In this document: positions 1 through 8,455 of the stretch, in pieces
Position numbering within the stretch: the first letter of the stretch is position 1
Layout of the letters: the number at the start of each line of letters is the position of its first letter
From: Streptomyces sp. NBC_00510
GTDB lineage: Bacteria; Actinomycetota; Actinomycetes; Streptomycetales; Streptomycetaceae
DNA length: 64,000 nucleotides
NCBI GenBank assembly: GCA_036013505.1
Contig: CP107851.1
Span: forward strand, 6,408,501 to 6,472,500
Direction: 5' to 3'
Program-made: the position numbers and the translations under genes
Notes under the pieces: generated by a model
The model's input: the letters and a program-made list of their open reading frames with translations, nothing else
Told to the model about the DNA's origin: nothing
The model's database searches: none

Positions 1-471
1 GTAGCGGCGGGTGGGGCCGGGCCCGGACCGGCCCCGGGTGTCCCCGAGGTCGTGGAGCACGGTCAGCGGCGGGGGAGCGCCACCCGGGGCCTCCGCGGCT
101 TCCGCGGCCCCTCCGGCTTCCGGGGGGTCCGCCGTGTCCCCGGGGTCCTCCTGCCGGGCCGACTCCACCGACAGCCGCAGCTCGACGTGGCCGATGCGGA
201 GCAGGTCACCGTCGTGGAGGGGGCGCGGCGCGTCGAGCAGGGTCCCGTTGAGGTAGGTGCCGTTGGTCGAGCCGAGGTCGCTGAGCACCACATGGCTCCC
301 GGCGCGGTTCATCGCGGCGTGCCGCCGGCTCACGCCCTCCTCGTCGAGCCGGATCCCGCTGCCGGCGAGCCTGCCGATCTCGCAGTAGCCGGCCGGTACG
401 GGGTAGGCCCGTCCGGTGTCCGGCCCCGTGGTCACGATCAGTTGTGGCGGTGCGGCCGAGTGTCCGGGCAT
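1..471 (-). CDS. FHA-domain protein (C-terminus cut off by window edge)
   Basis: A forkhead-associated domain binds phosphothreonine peptides and usually works downstream of Ser/Thr kinases. Reading leftwards, the domain covers about residues 15-100. It has the diagnostic GR...GSG (residues 33-39), SRRH (48-51) and DLGSTNGTYLNG (65-76) motifs. After it comes a low-complexity Ala/Pro/Glu linker (about 107-140), and the frame is still open at base 1, so the C-terminus is not in view. The ATG at 471 follows AGGGG and a stop codon lies ten codons further upstream in frame. It is divergent from the PfkB-like kinase gene, with 127 bp between. Partner kinase and target cannot be told from here. Confidence 0.85.
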   Translation of the reverse strand, partial: MPGHSAAPPQLIVTTGPDTGRAYPVPAGYCEIGRLAGSGIRLDEEGVSRRHAAMNRAGSHVVLSDLGSTNGTYLNGTLLDAPRPLHDGDLLRIGHVELRLSVESARQEDPGDTADPPEAGGAAEAAEAPGGAPPPLTVLHDLGDTRGRSGPGPTRRY

Positions 472-598
472 CTCCAGCCCCTGGGGGTCATCCGCTTTCC
501 CTCAGGATCCGTCCGCGTCCCCGTGCGGACAAACGCTGGTCACGGCCCCGGGCGCGCGTACGATCGGTCGGAACGACACCAGGTCGGGAGGAGCCCGG

Positions 599-1696
599 GT
601 GGAAGACCAGCCCGTCCTCGATCCGCTCGCGGCGGTGCGCGGGCCGGACGACCCGGAGACCGATGTGTACCTGACCGGCACGGTCTTCCTGGACATCATC
701 TTCACCGGCCTCGACAGCGCGCCCGTGCGCGGCACCGAGTCCTGGGCACGCGGCATGGGATCGAGTCCCGGTGGCGTGGCCAACATGGCGACCGCCCTCG
801 CCCGGCTGGGGCTGCGCACCTCGCTGGCGGCCGCTTTCGGCGACGACGTGTACGGGGACTACTGCTGGGACGCCCTCGCCGCGGGGGAGGGCATCGAGCT
901 GGGGCTGTCCCGCAAGATCCGCGGCTGGCACTCGCCGGTCACGGTCTCCATGGCGTACGAGGGCGAGCGCACCATGGTCAGCCACGGCCACGAGGCGCCG
1001 CCGCCCGAGGAGCCCGCGCCGCCCTGCCCGCCGCCGAGCCGGGCGTGCGTGGCCTCGCTGGTGCCCGGGGTCCCCCAGCAGGAGTGGATCGGCACCGCCG
1101 CCGGGCGGGGCAGCCGGATCTTCGCCGACGTCGGCTGGGACGACAGCGGCCGCTGGGACCGCGCGGACCTGGCCGACCTGGCGCACTGCGAGGCCTTCCT
1201 GCCGAACGCCGCCGAGGCCATGCGCTACACCCGCACCGACTGCCCCCGGGCCGCCGCCCGCAAGCTCGCCGAGCTGGTCCCGCTGGCGGTGGTGACGCTC
1301 GGCGCCGAGGGCGCGTACGCGGTCGACTCCGCCGCCGGCCAGGCCGCCGAGGTGCCGGCGCTCTCGGTGGAGGCCCTGGACCCCACGGGCGCCGGGGACG
1401 TCTTCGTGGCGGGCTTCCTGACCGGCACCCTGGCCGGCTGGTCGCTCGCCGACCGGCTGGCCTTCGCGTGCCTCACGGCCGCGCTGTCGGTGCAGGAGTT
1501 CGGGGGTTCGCTCTCGGCGCCCGGCTGGATCGAGATCGCGGCCTGGTGGCAGCACGCCAAGGCCTACGACGACCAGGACCGCTCGGCGCTGCGCCGCTAC
1601 GCCTTCCTGGACGACCTGCTGCCCACCGGCACCCGCCGCTGGCCCCTGCGCCGCGCCGTGCCGACGATCGGCTTCCGTCCGCCGCCCTTCCGCTGA
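599..1696 (+). CDS. PfkB-family carbohydrate/nucleoside kinase
   Basis: A 365-residue ribokinase-fold kinase that phosphorylates a sugar or nucleoside hydroxyl with ATP. It shows the N-terminal glycine-rich GGVANMATALARLGL motif (about residues 58-72) and the C-terminal DPTGAGD signature, whose Asp is the catalytic base, near residue 263. The GTG at 599 is preceded by GGGAGGAG with about 5 nt spacing; the frame is open upstream but no equally good start was seen. A TACGAT -10-like hexamer lies at 559-564. The substrate cannot be assigned. It is divergent from the FHA gene and convergent with the RHH gene, 11 bp away. Confidence 0.85.
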   Translation: MEDQPVLDPLAAVRGPDDPETDVYLTGTVFLDIIFTGLDSAPVRGTESWARGMGSSPGGVANMATALARLGLRTSLAAAFGDDVYGDYCWDALAAGEGIELGLSRKIRGWHSPVTVSMAYEGERTMVSHGHEAPPPEEPAPPCPPPSRACVASLVPGVPQQEWIGTAAGRGSRIFADVGWDDSGRWDRADLADLAHCEAFLPNAAEAMRYTRTDCPRAAARKLAELVPLAVVTLGAEGAYAVDSAAGQAAEVPALSVEALDPTGAGDVFVAGFLTGTLAGWSLADRLAFACLTAALSVQEFGGSLSAPGWIEIAAWWQHAKAYDDQDRSALRRYAFLDDLLPTGTRRWPLRRAVPTIGFRPPPFR

Positions 1697-1707
1697 CGCC
1701 GCGACGC

Positions 1708-1935
1708 TCAGGAGGCCGGCGGTACGCAGTCGCGGCCGGTGAGGTGCTCCAGGGAGGACCCGGCCGGCGCCGGACGGCCCGTGCGGCCCCGGATGTCGTC
1801 CGCCGTCGGCGTGCGTGCCTCCTCGGTCGGCTGCCGCAACAGGTAGGCGTCGAGGGACAGGCCGGCCTCGGCCGCACGGCCCCGTAGTGTGCGGTCCACG
1901 TCATCGGGGATGTCCCGGATCCGGATGGTGGGCAT
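1708..1935 (-). CDS. FitA/VapB-like ribbon-helix-helix antitoxin-like protein, orphan
   Basis: A 75-residue protein. Its first 40 residues (MPTIRIRDIPDDVDRTLRGR...) look like a FitA-type ribbon-helix-helix DNA-binding domain: a short beta strand, then two helices. Such proteins normally repress their own operon and neutralise a PIN-domain toxin encoded just downstream. Here the downstream neighbour is the convergent kinase gene and no PIN ORF is present, so it is an orphan. CATACT (1943-1948) lies 7 nt before the ATG with no Shine-Dalgarno, suggesting a leaderless mRNA independent of the upstream GNAT gene. Confidence 0.65.
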   Translation of the reverse strand: MPTIRIRDIPDDVDRTLRGRAAEAGLSLDAYLLRQPTEEARTPTADDIRGRTGRPAPAGSSLEHLTGRDCVPPAS

Positions 1936-1957
1936 GCCCGTCAGTATGGCGGCGTCG

Positions 1958-2473
1958 TCAGACCCGGCGCTCCAGGATCCGGCCCGGCCAGGGGGCGCCC
2001 TCGGCCTGGGGCACGGTGAAGGGCTCGGCGCGGGTGAAGCCCAGGGCCTCGTACTGCCGGACGAGGCGGCCCTCGCCGCCCGCGTAGCAGTCGACCCGCA
2101 GCAGCGGGATGCCGCGCCGCCGCGTCTCGGCGACGGCGTCCTCCACCAGGGCCGCGCCGATGCCGCTGCCGGACAGCGCCCGGTCGGTGACGAGCAGCCG
2201 CAGGTACAGCTCGCGCCCCTCCACGGGCGGGGCGTAGTCGGGCTTCTCCTCGGCCAGCACGCACACGCCCACCACCCGGCCGTCGGCCACCGCCGCGCGC
2301 AGCAGGTACTCCTTCGCGTACCGGGCCACGCGCTCCACCGCCGGGGGCCGGGAGGACCAGGGGCGGGTGCCCCACTGGCCGGTGTGGCCGCGGGCGGTCA
2401 GCCAGGCGACGGCTCCGTCCAGCAGGGCGAGCGTCGCGGGCAGGTCCTCGGGTCCTCCGGTACGGATCTCCAT
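1958..2473 (-). CDS. GNAT-family N-acetyltransferase
   Basis: A 171-residue GCN5-related acetyltransferase. The acetyl-CoA pyrophosphate-binding region is LLVTDRALSGSGIGAALVEDAV (about residues 92-113; Q/RxxGxG-like as SGSGIG), followed by the usual C-terminal YEALGF motif (about 145-150). The acceptor is unknown. TAGAAC (2480-2485) sits 6 nt before the ATG and there is no ribosome-binding site, the leaderless pattern seen repeatedly in this window. It is in the same direction as the RHH gene 22 bp downstream, so co-transcription is possible. Confidence 0.8.
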   Translation of the reverse strand: MEIRTGGPEDLPATLALLDGAVAWLTARGHTGQWGTRPWSSRPPAVERVARYAKEYLLRAAVADGRVVGVCVLAEEKPDYAPPVEGRELYLRLLVTDRALSGSGIGAALVEDAVAETRRRGIPLLRVDCYAGGEGRLVRQYEALGFTRAEPFTVPQAEGAPWPGRILERRV

Positions 2474-2609
2474 CCCGCAGTTCTACCCGGCGCGTGACGC
2501 AGCGTAAAACCCCTCGGCACCCCAGCCGCACCGACGTACCCTTGAACCCCAAGCCCAGTGGCATGTCGAACAGCAGAAGGCGGGATGAGCAGGCCGTCGA
2601 GCCTGGCCC

Positions 2610-3623
2610 ATGACTCAGACACCGACAACGCAGCAACCGCAGGCGAGCGCCCACTTCGTCGTACCGGCCAAGCACCCCATGGTGACGGTCCTGGGGTCCG
2701 GTGACTCGCTCCTGCGCGTGATAGAGCAGGCGTTCCCGGCCGTCGACATCCATGTACGAGGCAATGAGGTCAGCGCGAGCGGTGAATCCGCGGACGTCGC
2801 GCTGGTCCAGCGCCTTTTCGACGAGATGATGCTGGTACTGCGCACAGGCCAGCCGATGACGGAGGACGCAGTGGAGCGGTCGATCGCCATGCTCCGCCAG
2901 GACAGCGGAGCCGACGGCCTGGAGGAGACCCCCTCCCAGGTGCTCACCCAGAACATCCTGTCCAGCCGGGGCCGCACCATCCGCCCCAAGACCCTCAACC
3001 AGAAGCGCTACGTCGACGCGATCGACAAGCACACGATCGTGTTCGGCATCGGCCCCGCCGGTACCGGCAAGACCTACCTGGCCATGGCCAAGGCCGTCCA
3101 GGCGCTGCAGTCCAAGCAGGTCAACCGGATCATCCTGACCCGCCCCGCCGTTGAGGCGGGCGAGCGGCTCGGGTTCCTGCCGGGCACGCTCTACGAGAAG
3201 ATCGACCCGTACCTGCGTCCGCTGTACGACGCGCTGCACGACATGATCGACCCCGACTCGATCCCGCGCCTCATGGCGAGCGGGACGATCGAGGTCGCTC
3301 CTCTGGCGTACATGCGCGGCCGCACGCTCAACGACGCCTTCATCATCCTCGACGAGGCGCAGAACACCAGCGCCGAGCAGATGAAGATGTTCCTCACCCG
3401 GCTCGGCTTCGACTCCAAGATCGTCATCACCGGTGACGTCACCCAGGTGGACCTCCCCGGTGGCACGAAGAGCGGACTGCGGCAGGTCGTGGACATCCTG
3501 GACGGCGTCGAGGACGTGCACTTCTCGCGCCTGACGAGCACGGATGTCGTACGCCATAAGCTGGTCGGGCGCATCGTGGACGCCTACGAGCGCTACGACG
3601 ACCTCAACGGCAACCGAAAGTAG
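2610..3623 (+). CDS. phoH: PhoH-family ATPase
   Basis: A 337-residue PhoH/PhoL-type cytoplasmic P-loop ATPase. Walker A is GPAGTGKT (residues 148-155) and Walker B is ILDEAQN (about 246-252). The N-terminal 100 residues carry the KH-like region (HIHVRGNEV) common to the long PhoH form. In many bacteria phoH-ybeY-corC-era are linked and tied to rRNA or ribosome maintenance; that is family knowledge, not shown here. ybeY begins 13 nt after the stop, so the two are probably co-transcribed. Confidence 0.93.
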   Translation: MTQTPTTQQPQASAHFVVPAKHPMVTVLGSGDSLLRVIEQAFPAVDIHVRGNEVSASGESADVALVQRLFDEMMLVLRTGQPMTEDAVERSIAMLRQDSGADGLEETPSQVLTQNILSSRGRTIRPKTLNQKRYVDAIDKHTIVFGIGPAGTGKTYLAMAKAVQALQSKQVNRIILTRPAVEAGERLGFLPGTLYEKIDPYLRPLYDALHDMIDPDSIPRLMASGTIEVAPLAYMRGRTLNDAFIILDEAQNTSAEQMKMFLTRLGFDSKIVITGDVTQVDLPGGTKSGLRQVVDILDGVEDVHFSRLTSTDVVRHKLVGRIVDAYERYDDLNGNRK

Positions 3624-3636
3624 CCTCCGAAGCACT

Positions 3637-4134
3637 ATGGCGATCGACGTCAACAACGAATCCGGCTGGGATTTCGACGAGGCGGCGGTGCTCGACATCA
3701 GCCGCTACGCCCTGCAGCACATGCGCATCCACCCGCTGTCCGAGCTCTCGGTCATCGCGGTCGACGCCGACGCCATGGAGCAGCTGCACATCCAGTGGAT
3801 GGACGAACCGGGCCCCACCGACGTCATGTCCTTCCCGATGGACGAGCTTCGTCCCGGGAAGGAGGACGAGGAGCCCCCGCAGGGACTGCTCGGGGACATC
3901 GTGCTCTGCCCCGAGGTGGCGAAGAAGCAGGGCGACGAGGCCGTGACCAAGCACTCCATGGACGAGGAGCTGCAGCTGCTCACCGTCCACGGGGTGCTGC
4001 ACCTGCTCGGTTACGACCACGAGGAGGCCGACGAGAAGGCCGAGATGTTCGGCCTGCAGAAGGCCATCCTCGACGGCTGGCGCGCCGAACGCGGCATCCA
4101 GGGCCCGTCGCCGGCCCCGACGACCACCCACTGA
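3637..4134 (+). CDS. ybeY: Endoribonuclease YbeY (rRNA maturation factor)
   Basis: A 165-residue UPF0054 metalloprotein involved in 16S rRNA 3' maturation and 70S quality control. The zinc-binding motif HGVLHLLGYDH is complete at residues 118-128, giving three His ligands (118, 122, 128). The ATG at 3637 was chosen because it starts the conserved protein and lies 13 nt after the phoH stop; the frame is open further upstream inside phoH. The next gene begins within 6 nt of the stop, so phoH-ybeY-CBS form one operon. Confidence 0.93.
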   Translation: MAIDVNNESGWDFDEAAVLDISRYALQHMRIHPLSELSVIAVDADAMEQLHIQWMDEPGPTDVMSFPMDELRPGKEDEEPPQGLLGDIVLCPEVAKKQGDEAVTKHSMDEELQLLTVHGVLHLLGYDHEEADEKAEMFGLQKAILDGWRAERGIQGPSPAPTTTH

Positions 4135-4139
4135 TCGCG

Positions 4140-5471
4140 ATGGTGGTCTTCGCCGTCCTGCTGGTCGTCGTCGCCTGGCTCGCCGCCTGCGCCGAGGCCG
4201 GCATCGCCCGTACCTCGCGCTTCCGGGCGGAGGCCGCGGTGCGGGCCGGCCGGCGCGGCGCGGACAAGCTGCTGGCGGTGTCCTCGGACCCGACCCGCTA
4301 CCTCAACGTCGCGCTGCTGGTCCGGGTGGCCTGCGAGATGGCGGCGGCGGTGCTGGTCACCGTCGTGTGCGTCCGGCACTTCGAGGAGACCTGGCAGGCG
4401 GTCCTGGTGGCGGTCGCCGTCATGATCGTGGTCTCGTACGTCGCGGTGGGCGTGTCGCCCCGCACCATCGGCCGCCAGCACCCGCTGAACACCGCCACCG
4501 CGGCGGCGTACGTGCTGCTGCCGCTGGCCCGGGTCATGGGCCCGATCCCGGCGCTGCTGATCCTGCTCGGCAACGCCCTCACTCCCGGCAAGGGCTTCCG
4601 CCAGGGCCCGTTCGCCTCCGAGGCGGAGCTGCGCGCGCTGGTGGACCTCGCGGAGAGCGAGTCCCTGATCGAGGACGAGGAGCGCCGTATGGTGCACTCC
4701 GTCTTCGAGCTCGGCGACACCCTGGTGCGCGAGGTGATGGTGCCGCGCACCGAGCTCGTCGCCATCGAGCGCTTCAAGACGATCCGCCAGGCCATGACCC
4801 TCGCCCTGCGCAGCGGTTTCTCGCGCATCCCGGTCACGGGCGAGAGCGAGGACGACATCGTCGGCATCGTCTACCTCAAGGACCTCGCCCGCCGGGTGCA
4901 CATCAACCGGGACGCCGAGACCGACCCGGTCTCCTCGCTGATGCGCCCGGCCTTCTTCGTCCCCGACACCAAGAACGCCGGCGACCTGCTGCGCGAGATG
5001 CAGCGCGAGCGCAACCACGTCGCCGTCGTCATCGACGAGTACGGCGGCACGGCCGGCGTCGTCACCATCGAGGACATCCTGGAGGAGATCGTCGGCGAGA
5101 TCACCGACGAGTACGACCGCGAGGTGCCGCCCGTCGAGGAGCTCGGCGGGGGCCGCTACCGCGTCACCTCCCGCCTCGACCTCGGAGACCTGGGCGAGCT
5201 CTACGGCGTGGACCTGGACGACGAGGACGTCGAGACCGTCGGCGGCCTGCTCGCCAAGACCCTCGGCCGGGTGCCGATCCCCGGTGCCTCCGCCGTCGTC
5301 GCGCTCCCCGAGACCGCCTCGGCCCCGCACGCCCCCGCCGCGCTCCGGCTCACCGCGGAGGCCCCGTCGGGCCGCCGCAACCGCATCGGGGCGGTCCTCG
5401 TCGAGCCGGTCCCGGTCGTCGCGGAGGACCCTTCGGGCCCGGAGCCGGACGGGGCGATGCACGGCGGGTAG
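4140..5471 (+). CDS. CBS-pair / CorC-HlyC family membrane protein
   Basis: A 443-residue protein with N-terminal membrane segments (about 1-20, 60-105 and 120-140; a DUF21/CNNM-like region). A CBS pair follows (about 190-320; typical EVMVPRTELVAI and GTAGVVTIEDILEEIVGEI), then a C-terminal CorC_HlyC transporter-associated domain (about 335-415). CNNM/CorC relatives are linked to Mg2+ or Co2+ efflux. The ATG at 4140 begins the hydrophobic segment only 6 nt after ybeY; the in-frame CTG at 4131 is an alternative start. It ends 7 nt before the stop of the convergent gene. Confidence 0.88.
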   Translation: MVVFAVLLVVVAWLAACAEAGIARTSRFRAEAAVRAGRRGADKLLAVSSDPTRYLNVALLVRVACEMAAAVLVTVVCVRHFEETWQAVLVAVAVMIVVSYVAVGVSPRTIGRQHPLNTATAAAYVLLPLARVMGPIPALLILLGNALTPGKGFRQGPFASEAELRALVDLAESESLIEDEERRMVHSVFELGDTLVREVMVPRTELVAIERFKTIRQAMTLALRSGFSRIPVTGESEDDIVGIVYLKDLARRVHINRDAETDPVSSLMRPAFFVPDTKNAGDLLREMQRERNHVAVVIDEYGGTAGVVTIEDILEEIVGEITDEYDREVPPVEELGGGRYRVTSRLDLGDLGELYGVDLDDEDVETVGGLLAKTLGRVPIPGASAVVALPETASAPHAPAALRLTAEAPSGRRNRIGAVLVEPVPVVAEDPSGPEPDGAMHGG

Positions 5472-5477
5472 CGCCGG

Positions 5478-6035
5478 TCAGTCCTCGTCGACGAGCGGGA
5501 CGCCGGGGGCGAAGTGCTTCAGCGCGGCGGCCAGGCGCCGCCGGTCGAGCCGCCAGCCGTTCACCTGGCGGGACGCCATGAGCAGGTCGAACGGTACGGG
5601 GGCCAGGGCCCCCGCGGCGGCGCGTGCCAGCCGGCCCTGCCCGGCGCCGGGCAGGGGCGGAGCCCCCTCGCGGCGCGTCACCCCGATCCAGGGCAGCCGG
5701 TGGCCGTGCGGGACCGGCTGTTTCCACAGCACCACGGCGGTGACGTCCTCCCACGGCACGTGCACGGTGGTGGCTCGGTGGCGCAGGGGCGTCCCGCCGA
5801 GGAGCACGCCCGTCGCGTCGACGCGCAGGGCCACCTTGCGGGTCAGCGAGTTCGCGGCGACGAGCAGCCCGCCGCCGCCGAAGAGGACGCCTCCCGCGAT
5901 CCGCATCGCCGGCGGGACACCCATGCCCGGCATCACCAGGACCGCGGTGAACACGGCCGCCCCCAGCAGCACGGTGACCGTTCGGCGGTCGAAGCCGTAG
6001 CGCGCCTCGTGGGTCGGCGCCGCGTTGTCATCCAT
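5478..6035 (-). CDS. Membrane-anchored protein of unknown function (PH-like region)
   Basis: A 185-residue protein with two adjacent hydrophobic stretches near the N-terminus (about 20-37 and 43-62). A soluble domain follows with a strand-rich RVDATGVLLGG...HVPWEDVTAVVLWKQ pattern typical of actinobacterial PH-like (bacterial pleckstrin homology) proteins. No catalytic motif is visible. The ATG at 6035 is chosen because CATGAT (6042-6047) lies 6 nt upstream, implying a leaderless mRNA. It is divergent from the deaminase-like gene, with 61 bp between. Confidence 0.65.
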   Translation of the reverse strand: MDDNAAPTHEARYGFDRRTVTVLLGAAVFTAVLVMPGMGVPPAMRIAGGVLFGGGGLLVAANSLTRKVALRVDATGVLLGGTPLRHRATTVHVPWEDVTAVVLWKQPVPHGHRLPWIGVTRREGAPPLPGAGQGRLARAAAGALAPVPFDLLMASRQVNGWRLDRRRLAAALKHFAPGVPLVDED

Positions 6036-6096
6036 GCCGGGATCATGACAATGCCCGTCCCCGAGGGGAACCCACGGGGACGGATACGCTGACCGC

Positions 6097-6444
6097 ATGA
6101 GCGACGAGCTGCACCCGGAAGACCGCAAGATCATCAGCCTGGCCCGCTCCGCCCGCGCCCGCAACGGGGTCGCCGAGGGGGCGGCCGTGCGCGACGAGAC
6201 GGGGCGCACCTACGTGGCGGGGACCGTGGCCCTTCAGTCGTTGTCGCTCAGCGCGCTGCGGACGGCGGTGGCCATGGCGGTCGCCAGCGGTGCCACGTCC
6301 CTGGAGGCGGCGGCCGTGGTGTCCGAGGCGCACGCGGTGCCGGACGAGGACCGCGCGGCCGTGCGCGACCTGGGCGGCGCGGGCACACCCGTGCTGCTGG
6401 CCGGCCCCGACGGTGTGGTCCGGGCGACGGTCGAAGCGGGCTGA
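6097..6444 (+). CDS. Cytidine-deaminase-like protein lacking zinc ligands
   Basis: A 115-residue protein that matches the cytidine deaminase fold in layout: N-terminal helix, VRDETGRTYVAGTVALQSLSLSALRTAVAMAVASG, then a helix and a C-terminal strand. Active enzymes have a CAE (or HAE) motif in the first helix and PCxxC in the second. Here the equivalent of CAERTA is ALRTA, and the protein contains no cysteine at all, so it cannot bind catalytic zinc in the usual way. It is probably a degenerate relative kept near era. TACGCT (6085-6090) lies 6 nt before the ATG with no Shine-Dalgarno, so the mRNA is probably leaderless. Confidence 0.75.
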   Translation: MSDELHPEDRKIISLARSARARNGVAEGAAVRDETGRTYVAGTVALQSLSLSALRTAVAMAVASGATSLEAAAVVSEAHAVPDEDRAAVRDLGGAGTPVLLAGPDGVVRATVEAG

Positions 6445-6461
6445 GCCGGCGTCGGCTCAGC
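6440..6461. terminator. Bidirectional hairpin between convergent genes
   Basis: A perfect 9-bp inverted repeat, GCTGAGCCG and its complement, separated by GCGT. The stop codons of both convergent genes (TGA 6442-6444; TCA 6457-6459 on the other strand) lie inside the stem arms. There is no T tract, as is usual in Streptomyces. Confidence 0.6.
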
Positions 6462-7335
6462 CGCCGGAGGCCGCCGCCGGGAACGCCGCCGCCAACTCCG
6501 CGACCTCGGGCCGCCGATCGTCCTCCCGCCACACCAGGGCCAGTTCCGCGGGCGCCGGCCCCCGTACGGGGCGCACCACGACCCCGGGGTGCGGGTGGAG
6601 TTCCGCGTCGCCCCCCGCGACGAGGGCGACGCCGAGACCCGCCGCCACGGCCTCGACGACGTCGTCCGGGGTGGCGGCCTCCGTACCCACGACGGCGTCG
6701 CGGCCGCCGCGCGCGTCGAGGCCGAGCCAGAAGTCGCGCAGCGCCCCCGCCTCGCGCGGCAGGGCCACGAAGGGCTCGTCGTACAGCTCGGCGAAGTCGA
6801 TCGCGTCCCGGCCCGCGAGCGGATGGCCGGCGGGCAGCGCGACCATCCGCGGCGCGCGCACCAGCACCCGTGCGGACAGACGCTCACCGGGCACCGGCAG
6901 CCAGAGTAGGGCGACGTCACTGCCGCCGTCGGCGAGGCCGGCCGTCGGGTCGTCCCAGCCGGCCGGGCGCAGGGTGACCTGCCGGCCGCGCTCGTGGAGG
7001 GCGCGCAGGACGTCGCGCCGCAGGTCGCGGCCGACCGCCGTCTGCACGCCGACGGTCAGCGCGAAGCCGTGCCCCGCCCAACGGGCCGCGCGCAGGGCGT
7101 TCTCCCAGTCGCCGACCAGGGCGCGCGCGGCGGGCAGCAGCGCCTCGCCCGGCACGGTGAGGCCGACGCCGCGCGGCCCGCGGTCGAAGAGGCGGAAGCC
7201 GAGCTGCCGTTCCAGGGCCCGGATCTGCTTGGAGAGCGCGGGCTGGGAGATGCGCAGCCGCTCGGCGGCCCGCGTGAAGTGCAGCTCGTCCGCGACCGTG
7301 ACGAAGTAGCGGAGGTCGCGCACATGGACGTCCAT
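6457..7335 (-). CDS. LysR-family transcriptional regulator
   Basis: A 292-residue LysR regulator. The N-terminal winged helix-turn-helix is clear (DLRYFVTVADELHFTRAAERLRISQPALSKQIRALE, about residues 5-40), followed by an inducer-binding domain (about 85-290). TATAAC (7344-7349) sits 8 nt upstream of the ATG at 7335, while the in-frame ATG at 7341 is only 2 nt from that hexamer and could not be on the transcript; hence start 7335. It is divergent from era (151 bp between), and LysR proteins often control a divergent neighbour, but era is a housekeeping gene, so its target is uncertain. Confidence 0.85.
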   Translation of the reverse strand: MDVHVRDLRYFVTVADELHFTRAAERLRISQPALSKQIRALERQLGFRLFDRGPRGVGLTVPGEALLPAARALVGDWENALRAARWAGHGFALTVGVQTAVGRDLRRDVLRALHERGRQVTLRPAGWDDPTAGLADGGSDVALLWLPVPGERLSARVLVRAPRMVALPAGHPLAGRDAIDFAELYDEPFVALPREAGALRDFWLGLDARGGRDAVVGTEAATPDDVVEAVAAGLGVALVAGGDAELHPHPGVVVRPVRGPAPAELALVWREDDRRPEVAELAAAFPAAASGG

Positions 7336-7486
7336 ATCCATCGGTTATAGCAGCGGATCGTGGCCTGTGCCGTGCCCTCGGGGGAACACCGGGCGACACC
7401 CGGGGGAACGGCCCGTCCGGTCCGCCGGGCGGCGCCGCCGCCCGAGGGCGTCAGCGGGGCCCGGTGGATCAGGGACAATGGTCGCC

Positions 7487-8431
7487 ATGAGCGTTCGCAC
7501 CGAGACGACCCCCGCCCCCGCCCACCGGGCCGGCTTCGCCTGCTTCGTGGGCCGCCCCAATGCGGGCAAGTCCACCCTGACCAACGCTCTGGTCGGCACG
7601 AAGGTGGCCATCACCTCCAACCGGCCGCAGACCACCCGGCACACCGTGCGCGGCATCGTGCACCGCCCGGACGCCCAGCTGGTCCTCGTCGACACCCCCG
7701 GTCTGCACAAGCCGCGCACCCTGCTCGGCGAGCGGCTCAACGACGTCGTCCGCACCACCTGGGCCGAGGTCGACGTGATCGGCTTCTGCCTGCCCGCCGA
7801 CCAGAAGCTCGGCCCCGGGGACCGCTACATCGCCAAGGAGCTGGCCGAGGTCCGCAAGACCCCCAAGGTCGCCATCGTCACCAAGACCGACCTGGTGGAC
7901 TCCAAGCGCCTCGCCGAGCAGTTGGTCGCCATCGACCTGCTCGGCGCCGAACTCGGCATCGAGTGGGCCGAGATCATCCCGGTCTCCGCCGTCGGCGACA
8001 AGCAGGTCTCGCTCCTGGCGGACCTCCTCGTCCCGCTGCTCCCGGAGAGCCCGGCCCTCTACCCGGAGGGCGACCTCACCGACGAGCCCGAGCAGGTCAT
8101 GGTCGCCGAGCTGATCCGCGAGGCGGCGCTCGAAGGCGTACGGGACGAGCTGCCGCACTCCATCGCCGTCGTGGTCGAGGAGATGCTGCCGCGCGAGGGA
8201 CGTCCGGCGGAGAAGCCGCTGCTGGACGTGCACGCCAACATCTACATCGAGCGCCCCAGCCAGAAGGGCATCATCATCGGCCCCAAGGGCTCCCGGCTGA
8301 AGGAGGTCGGCACCAAGTCCCGCCGCCACATCGAGGCGCTGCTCGGGACGCCGGTCTTCCTCGACCTGCACGTGAAGGTCGCCAAGGACTGGCAGCGCGA
8401 CCCCAAGCAGCTGCGCAAGCTGGGCTTCTAG
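7487..8431 (+). CDS. era: GTPase Era, ribosome 30S assembly factor
   Basis: A 314-residue Era GTPase that binds the 16S rRNA 3' end in 30S maturation. G1 is GRPNAGKST (about residues 22-30), G2 TTRHT, G3 DTPG, G4 TKTD; the C-terminal KH domain has GIIIGPKGSRLKEVG. GACAAT (7474-7479) lies 7 nt before the ATG at 7487. The other in-frame ATG at 7478 overlaps that hexamer, so 7487 is preferred and the transcript is probably leaderless. It follows the phoH-ybeY group, as in many bacteria, but the LysR gene lies between. Confidence 0.96.
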   Translation: MSVRTETTPAPAHRAGFACFVGRPNAGKSTLTNALVGTKVAITSNRPQTTRHTVRGIVHRPDAQLVLVDTPGLHKPRTLLGERLNDVVRTTWAEVDVIGFCLPADQKLGPGDRYIAKELAEVRKTPKVAIVTKTDLVDSKRLAEQLVAIDLLGAELGIEWAEIIPVSAVGDKQVSLLADLLVPLLPESPALYPEGDLTDEPEQVMVAELIREAALEGVRDELPHSIAVVVEEMLPREGRPAEKPLLDVHANIYIERPSQKGIIIGPKGSRLKEVGTKSRRHIEALLGTPVFLDLHVKVAKDWQRDPKQLRKLGF

Positions 8432-8455
8432 GCGACACGGCCCAGGCGACCGGGC

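Noticed and set aside
52..1887. Open frame of 611 codons on the plus strand
   Set aside because: Arg/Gly-rich translation without domains; it shadows the FHA and PfkB genes, which have motifs in other frames.
4011..5462. 483-codon frame on the minus strand
   Set aside because: It is antisense to the CBS/CorC gene; Asp/Val/Leu-rich mirror translation typical of high-GC antisense frames.
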